Shown: positions 8,500 to 12,222 of the stretch, piece by piece | Position numbering within the stretch: the stretch's first letter is position 1 | Layout: each line of letters opens with the position of its first letter | Assembly (NCBI GenBank): GCA_012064415.1 | Contig: SSNU01000363.1 | Location: forward strand, 6,788 to 19,009 | Direction: 5' to 3' | Origin: Gyrodactylus bullatarudis | Taxonomy: Eukaryota; Platyhelminthes; Monogenea; Gyrodactylidea; Gyrodactylidae | DNA length: 12,222 bases | Program-made: the position numbers and the translations under genes | Notes under the pieces: generated by a model | The model's input: only the letters and a program-made list of their open reading frames with translations | Database searches by the model: none | Told to the model about the DNA's origin: nothing

Positions 8500-8990
8500 G
8501 ACTGTGTAGCTTGTATTAAAATGTTTCTGTCCTGGATAGTTTTTCAATCAGTCCAGAAGTTTCCCAACATTTTAATATTGTTTCGTCAGGAAAACTATCC
8601 TAAATTCCAAAAGCATGGTCGAAGGCTTGGGACAGATCCATATTTTGAAAATTACCTTGTTACGTAGTTTGTGTTGTAATTTTGCCGATGTGCTGTGAGC
8701 TGGATACTGATCCAAGAAAAGAAGATTTTTCTTTCCACCATTAGCCTCTTTCGAGACAATTCTCTGTTCCATGCCTTTAGGTACTTAGTAAATAGTTCCT
8801 CATTCATCCAAGCCGATCTATTAGCATCCCTTTCATATTTGATTTTCCTTAATAGATCCGGTCTTCTTGCAAGAGCACGTGGTCTATCAGCTTTTCCTAT
8901 CACCCACAGTTTTCTCTTCTGACCAACAGCATTAACCACAAAGACCTTCGATTGTTTAGCCCCAGAGATTCTCTTGGATCCTATAAAAAC
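8500..8990 (-). mobile_element. Tigger/pogo transposase relic 3
   Basis: Read on -, similarity starts near 8985 with GSKRISGAKQSKVFVV and NAVGQKRKLWVIGKADRPRA, the stretch after the first catalytic aspartate in Tigger transposases (NA-G---L--VIGK--RPR). DANRSAWMNEELFTKYL follows. After a frameshift near 8730 comes the second aspartate in LLFLDQYPAH. Then LQ passes directly into NMDLSQAFDHAFG and DETILKCWETSGLI, the C-terminal segment that normally lies well after the third aspartate (the QP-D-G motif). That third aspartate and its surroundings are therefore deleted near 8650. The boundary with the Penelope-like relic lies somewhere in 8412-8520 and is not sharp. It resembles relics 1 and 2 but is a different family member. 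Confidence 0.82.
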
Positions 8991-9007
8991 ATCTATATTT
9001 TAGGCAT

Positions 9008-9196
9008 AGATTCATCATCGAAAATGTTGCACCAGGGACAACAGTGATCACAGATGAATGGAGAGCATATCGAGGAATCCCTTTTAACCATTTAACTATT
9101 AATCACAAACAGGGCTTCAAAGATCGTATCACTGGAGCTCACACAAATACAATTGAGAGAGCCTGGCGAGAACTCCGGCGATCAATTCGGTGTTAG
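9008..9196 (+). mobile_element. Merlin (ISXO2-like) transposase fragment
   Basis: A single uninterrupted 62-codon reading shows the core of an ISXO2-like/Merlin DDE domain. It has VAPGTTVITDEWRAYRG with the second catalytic aspartate, NHLTINHKQGF, and GAHTNTIERAW with the catalytic glutamate. It ends at a stop (9194-9196) soon after the glutamate, and the usual tail with YLAE is missing. It is on the opposite strand to the Merlin relic at 4105-4560. The two share the H-N-IE-W core but differ in most residues, so they are separate insertions. The upstream boundary coincides with the end of the Tigger relic 3 similarity (8990-9007). Confidence 0.85.
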
Positions 9197-9218
9197 GTCA
9201 AATCATTACGCTGAATCA

Positions 9219-9575
9219 TTAGTATAAAAAATTCAAGCTGTCTGAATTTATTCTTACAAGTGCTTTAATTAATTGTTTAAAAATACCTAATTTAATATGC
9301 AGAGGTAGAAGGATTCTGTTATTTTCCATCATCGGCTCGGCAATCTTATTATTCCCTAGTCCAGGTTCTCTTAACTGAGGAACGTAAAGAGGGTCATAAT
9401 GCGTACCCCTATCCCTTGAATTCCAAACACAAAAAACCGGGATTCGAAGTATTTCCTCTTTGAATTCCAGTTAGGAAACCTAGAATGAGGAAATCTGCGA
9501 TGATAAAAAATTAAAATGACAGTAGTTTTTCGATAGTTTTTTTCGAAAATTAATTCCATTGTTTCTCGAGATAAT
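9219..9575 (-). pseudogene. Uncharacterised animal protein family, downstream block
   Basis: I do not know a function for this family, but I recognise its motif pattern from uncharacterised repeat-derived proteins of arthropods and cnidarians. Those read roughly G-L-GLQ-G-TK---CFLC-WDSR---HY, then LLPPLHIKLGL-K-FVKAL. Here, on -, MELIFEKNYRKT (9524-9559) is followed, after a shift, by ADFLILGFLTGIQRGN and NPGFLCL (about 9436-9510). A frameshift near 9430 leads to VWNSRDRGTHYDPLY, then NNKIAEPMMENNRILLP and LHIKLGIFKQLIKAL, and a stop at 9219-9221. The order of motifs matches the family throughout. The block is broken by two shifts, so it is a pseudogene. It is colinear with the upstream block at 10444-11010 on the same strand, so both may come from one copy. 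Confidence 0.7.
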
Positions 9576-9953
9576 ATAAGATAAGCTCATTATCTGATTG
9601 GTTCAAAACTAGGGTCTATACATTACAATTTACATCATAGATCTATAAATGATTTTTCACCTCAATCTCAGTTAAGCCACAAAATCTGTTTAGATTCACA
9701 CAAGCTAAGCCCCCCTTGTTAAAGAATGAAAAAACAAGGGTTAAAAAAACAATTGACAACTTGGGCAAGGTTATAATTACACTACATGTTTTCATAGGGG
9801 GTCAAGCTTTTTTAGTGTGAAAATCTTTGAATATTAATGAGTTTGGCAGAATGAAAATTTTTGTTTTTTTCAGCTGTTATTATTTCATCTCCACATGTGT
9901 CAGATGGGGATTTAGAATGAAATTTTATCTAAAACTCCTTGATTAATAATTAT

Positions 9954-9978
9954 TAATTATAATCAATGATTATAATTA
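9954..9978. repeat. AT-only hairpin, 12-bp arms
   Basis: The arms 9954-9965 and 9967-9978 are perfect reverse complements around a single central A. In such A/T-rich DNA, chance is a real explanation. Confidence 0.6.
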
Positions 9979-10226
9979 TTGTTCTTTCATTTTTACCAGT
10001 ATAGTATATTACCAAGATTGAGAGAATCTCTAGTTTACTCGAAGTAAATCGACAAAAATAGCTCATCTGGATTACTAACTTTTTTTAAAGCAAAGTAAGA
10101 AGATGCCAGATTGTTTCACAAATAAAGATCACTATTTCGGGCTTACTCATCAGTTAAATCCCTGATCAGAACAAAAAATTACGAATTCTCAAGATTCTTT
10201 CTGAAAATAATCCTATGGATGTATAT

Positions 10227-10276
10227 GATTTTTAATAAATAAATTAATTTACAGATTAATTTTATTTATTTTAATC
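10227..10276. repeat. Imperfect AT-rich inverted repeat, 23-bp arms
   Basis: The arm 10227-10249 (beginning GATTTTTAATAAATAAATTA) pairs with 10254-10276 with very few mismatches around a 4-bp loop. It may be part of a small nonautonomous element, but no target duplication was found. Confidence 0.6.
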
Positions 10277-10443
10277 AAAGATCACTAGAGAACTCAGATG
10301 TTGAACAAAATCTTATGAAACATTAAATGTTGAGATTAAAAGTCTATTCCCATTGGTTGTTGAAATACTTCAATTCTATTGGCTAACGAATTTATTATAA
10401 TACAAACTCGAGAAAGGGGAGAAATAATATATCGAGTCACCAT

Positions 10444-11010
10444 TCATGAAAATGACTGTAGATGTGGAATTTTATGCTTTATACTGTGAATAAAAAACAC
10501 CTCCATTAACCTTACTCAATAGCTTTTGACCAGGGATGACTGATTGTTTTTTGACAATTTGGAGGTCCGGATTCATTCATATAAGTCATTTTGAGTCAAA
10601 CGGATTGTAATTGAATCATTATTTGCATTTTCCCCACTGCTTTCGAGTTCTTCAGCTTCATTGGGCGTAGGTATTGGTCGTTCAACCCTTGGAAGATCCC
10701 TGCAAGTTCTTACATTCGGATAATTCTATAGAAATATTTACGATTAGGTTGTTATCGTAGATAGTAGAAAAACTTAACTTTTAATTGAATAAACTTACAT
10801 GTCCAGAAGGTTTTGCTCTAGGCAAAATAACTGTTTGGCTAAAATAACAATCTTGTTCATGGTTGAAGGCTTCAGACCATGCTTTAACACGATTTCTTTT
10901 TGACGACCGTTCCGGGTATAGATCCTTGGAAAAACACGTCCGCCACACAGATGACGGAGAAAAGTGTCTAGCAGCATTAACGGCTTGACCGAAATAATTT
11001 TCTATACTTG
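10444..11010 (-). pseudogene. Uncharacterised animal protein family, upstream block with a possible intron
   Basis: This belongs to the same uncharacterised family as the block at 9219-9575. On -, exon-like block 1 (10799 to about 11010) reads SSKRNRVKAWSEAFNHEQDC, then YFSQT, matching a family stretch with W-EP--H--DCYFC; the last cysteine is replaced by serine. It ends AKPSGH directly before GTAAGT. Block 2 begins at 10725 after CTATAG and continues NYPNVRTCRDLPRVERPIPT, then PNEAEELESS. This matches the family's YPN---- RPVPH--LPVP sequence without losing frame. Next come LTQNDLYE, a stop at 10573-10575, and KLSKNN, fitting the family's LTQ-ELNDLVRDL-LSK. A last stretch, VFFIHSIKHKIPH, ends at 10444-10446. 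In-frame stops make it a pseudogene. What the protein does is unknown. Confidence 0.68.
10726..10798 (-). other. Candidate 73-bp GT-AG intron
   Basis: On -, GTAAGT at the donor and TTTCTATAG at the acceptor bound 73 A/T-rich bases with in-frame stops. Joining the flanks keeps the reading frame (phase 0) and restores the family's motif order across the junction. The size is plausible for a compact arthropod intron. The intron call rests on sequence logic alone, without transcript evidence. Confidence 0.65.
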
Positions 11011-11089
11011 ATAAAATTTTTGATCAGTGATGTTTTTCAATATCCTTTTTTACTATGGTTATGCTGTCTGACAGAGAGGGCAAAGAGGA

Positions 11090-12222
11090 TTATGTAAGAG
11101 ATAGGCGCTGTATTTCAGACATACCCATCAGTCTTTTACCTATCATCATCTCCATCAAATCGTGAATACCATTTTTTCTCATTCTTTTTTCAAGGTAATT
11201 TTTTATTTCTGCTGGATCCTCTACAAATGTTAAATCATTCAATAATCGATAATACTCATGTATTGTTGCAGAAGGCATTTGAATTTCTCGATATATATTT
11301 TATAAAAATCAAATAATTTTGGGAAATCGCTGTCAAATCTCTGAATAAACTTTCTTTTTTAATGCTCTCCTTTGCTTCTTGAACAATTTTACCATCCCTT
11401 CGAATATCAGCTATTTTTCTTTGTATAGCTGTTAAATTTTTACAATAATATTTTACGGCCTCCAGCCAGCTCCCGTATCTTGTTACAACTGTCTTTGGAG
11501 GCAATCCAATATCTTGAAATAATCCTGTCTTTTTTTATTTTTAATAACTAGTTGTTTAACTGATGCGACTAATCTATCCACATCTTTGAATGTATTTTTT
11601 ATTCGTAAGCAGCAATTATGCATCAGATGTGCTAAGCAAGTGACGTGGAACATATTAGGATATAAAATTGCCAAGTTTTTAGATGATGAAGTAAAATATG
11701 TGGCGGCATCCGTTAGTAAAAGTAAAAAGAATTCTCGTTTGATACCCATGAAGTGCAAGAAATCATCTATTATATGACAAGCTTTCTGAGATGCTAACGA
11801 TTCTTGTAGAACAATTGTTTGTGAAAGATGATTTACTGGGCTCATCCAAATTTTTTATGATGTTGACTATTTTTCTTGACTGAATTTCGGACTCATCTAT
11901 TTGAATGAAAATGTCTCTATTTCGCACTAGTGCAGAAATGTAATCTATTCTTGATTGGTACAAACTTTGAACTAAATTACGGCAATCTGTTTCACTTGGA
12001 AGAGGATGGCCAATACTCTCGAAGAGCGATTTGAGCTTCTGATTTCTCAATTTAAAGAGAGGAATATCTGAACTAACGAAAGCTTCAGTCACTTAATACG
12101 CCCAGTTGTTTTCGGGCAGTCGTAGCTGCTGTCGGTTTTCCTCAAATCGGCTGATATGAGTTTCTGTTTTGAGATGCTGATCCACCAATGATTTTTGGTA
12201 AAAGCTGACATTAGTATGGCAC
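11090..12222 (-). mobile_element. hAT-family transposase relic 2 (cut by the right window edge)
   Basis: Read on -, the relic begins at the window edge with the second half of a BED/CGGBP1-like zinc finger (KSLVDQHLKTETH, about 12150-12190). A stop at 12094-12096 follows. Then come EAFVSSDIPLFKLRNQKLK and SLYQSRIDYISALVRNRDIF (11763-12092). A frameshift near 11800-11845 leads to ACHIIDDFLHFMGI, LLTDAATYFTSSSKNL with a catalytic-type aspartate, and NMFHVTCLAHLMHNCC (11483-11845). A shift near 11500 gives PPKTVVTRYGSWLEAVKYYC (11256-11504). A last shift leads to ATIHEYYRLLNDLTF and KNYLEKRMRKNG (11090-11278). The C-terminal dimerisation domain (VERSFS) seen in relic 1 is absent, and the unrelated block at 10444-11010 follows. 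It aligns well with relic 1 at 4862-5560 but lies in opposite orientation. It is inactive. Confidence 0.87.

Larger units (their letters stand above)
9576..10443. other. AT-rich spacer between two blocks of one gene family
   Basis: No coding similarity is seen on either strand. The middle motifs of the flanking family (a WRLFIDSS/LHNGN-type stretch) would be expected here if the two blocks were one copy, and they are not visible. The spacer holds two A/T-rich hairpins (9954-9978 and 10227-10276) and a small CCCTTGTT/AACAAGGG hairpin near 9712-9740. It could be an inserted nonautonomous element or a decayed intron. Confidence 0.4.

Noticed and set aside
10795..10977. A 60-codon - strand open frame as a gene of its own.
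   Set aside because: It is the wrong frame. The frame next to it carries the recognisable family motifs (W-EA-NHEQDCYF, AKPSGH) leading to the candidate splice donor.
4105..12222. A large inverted duplication containing Merlin and hAT on both sides.
   Set aside because: The order is Merlin(-), hAT(+) ... Merlin(+), hAT(-). A true inverted duplication would give hAT(-) before Merlin(+). The copies also differ strongly in sequence.
1..12222. A bacterial or phage defence system, or CRISPR array.
   Set aside because: There are no spaced identical repeats, operon-like gene packing or prokaryotic gene signals. All recognisable coding similarity is to eukaryotic transposons or an animal repeat family.

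Overview
The window looks like nuclear DNA of an animal. It is AT-rich and gene-poor, has no operon-like packing, and carries dense relics of metazoan transposons: Ty3/gypsy, mariner, Tigger/pogo, Merlin, hAT and a Penelope-like element with a GIY-YIG domain. This mix and base composition recall arthropod genomes, perhaps a copepod crustacean, but that is inference. I found no intact host gene, rRNA, tRNA or CRISPR array. Every long coding similarity is broken by stops or frameshifts, so this is a transposon graveyard rather than a working gene set.

Left third (1-3200): a Ty3/gypsy pol relic on + (RT, RNase H and the start of integrase) runs from the window edge to about 1195. A Tigger/pogo transposase relic on - (about 1638-2260) then abuts a 5'-truncated mariner transposase on + (2263-2798) that keeps its 3' terminal inverted repeat. 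The mariner end sits at a TA inside a second Tigger/pogo relic on - (2877-3196). In that relic the N-terminal helix-turn-helix is joined directly to the late catalytic part, so it is an internally deleted copy.

Middle (3200-7100): about 0.9 kb of AT-rich DNA with a 20-bp palindrome and an (ATT)6 run comes first. A Merlin (ISXO2-like) transposase relic on - (4105 to about 4560) and a hAT transposase relic on + (4862-5845) follow. The 3' end of the hAT relic runs into the left arm of a 94-bp, 93/94-identical inverted repeat (5802-5895 and 6587-6680) that encloses 691 bp of noncoding DNA.

Right part (7100-12222): a Penelope-like element on - (RT plus C-terminal GIY-YIG, 7105-8412), a third Tigger/pogo relic on - (about 8500-8990), and a second Merlin fragment on + (9008-9196). 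Two minus-strand blocks (9219 to about 9575 and 10444 to about 11010) belong to an uncharacterised animal protein family. The upstream block still shows a candidate 73-bp GT-AG intron. A second hAT relic on - (11090-12222) runs off the right edge.

The genes do not work together; the layout records serial insertion, deletion and nesting. The observations most worth following are the intron-bearing uncharacterised family, the near-perfect inverted repeat among heavily decayed neighbours, and the internally deleted Tigger copy split by mariner.
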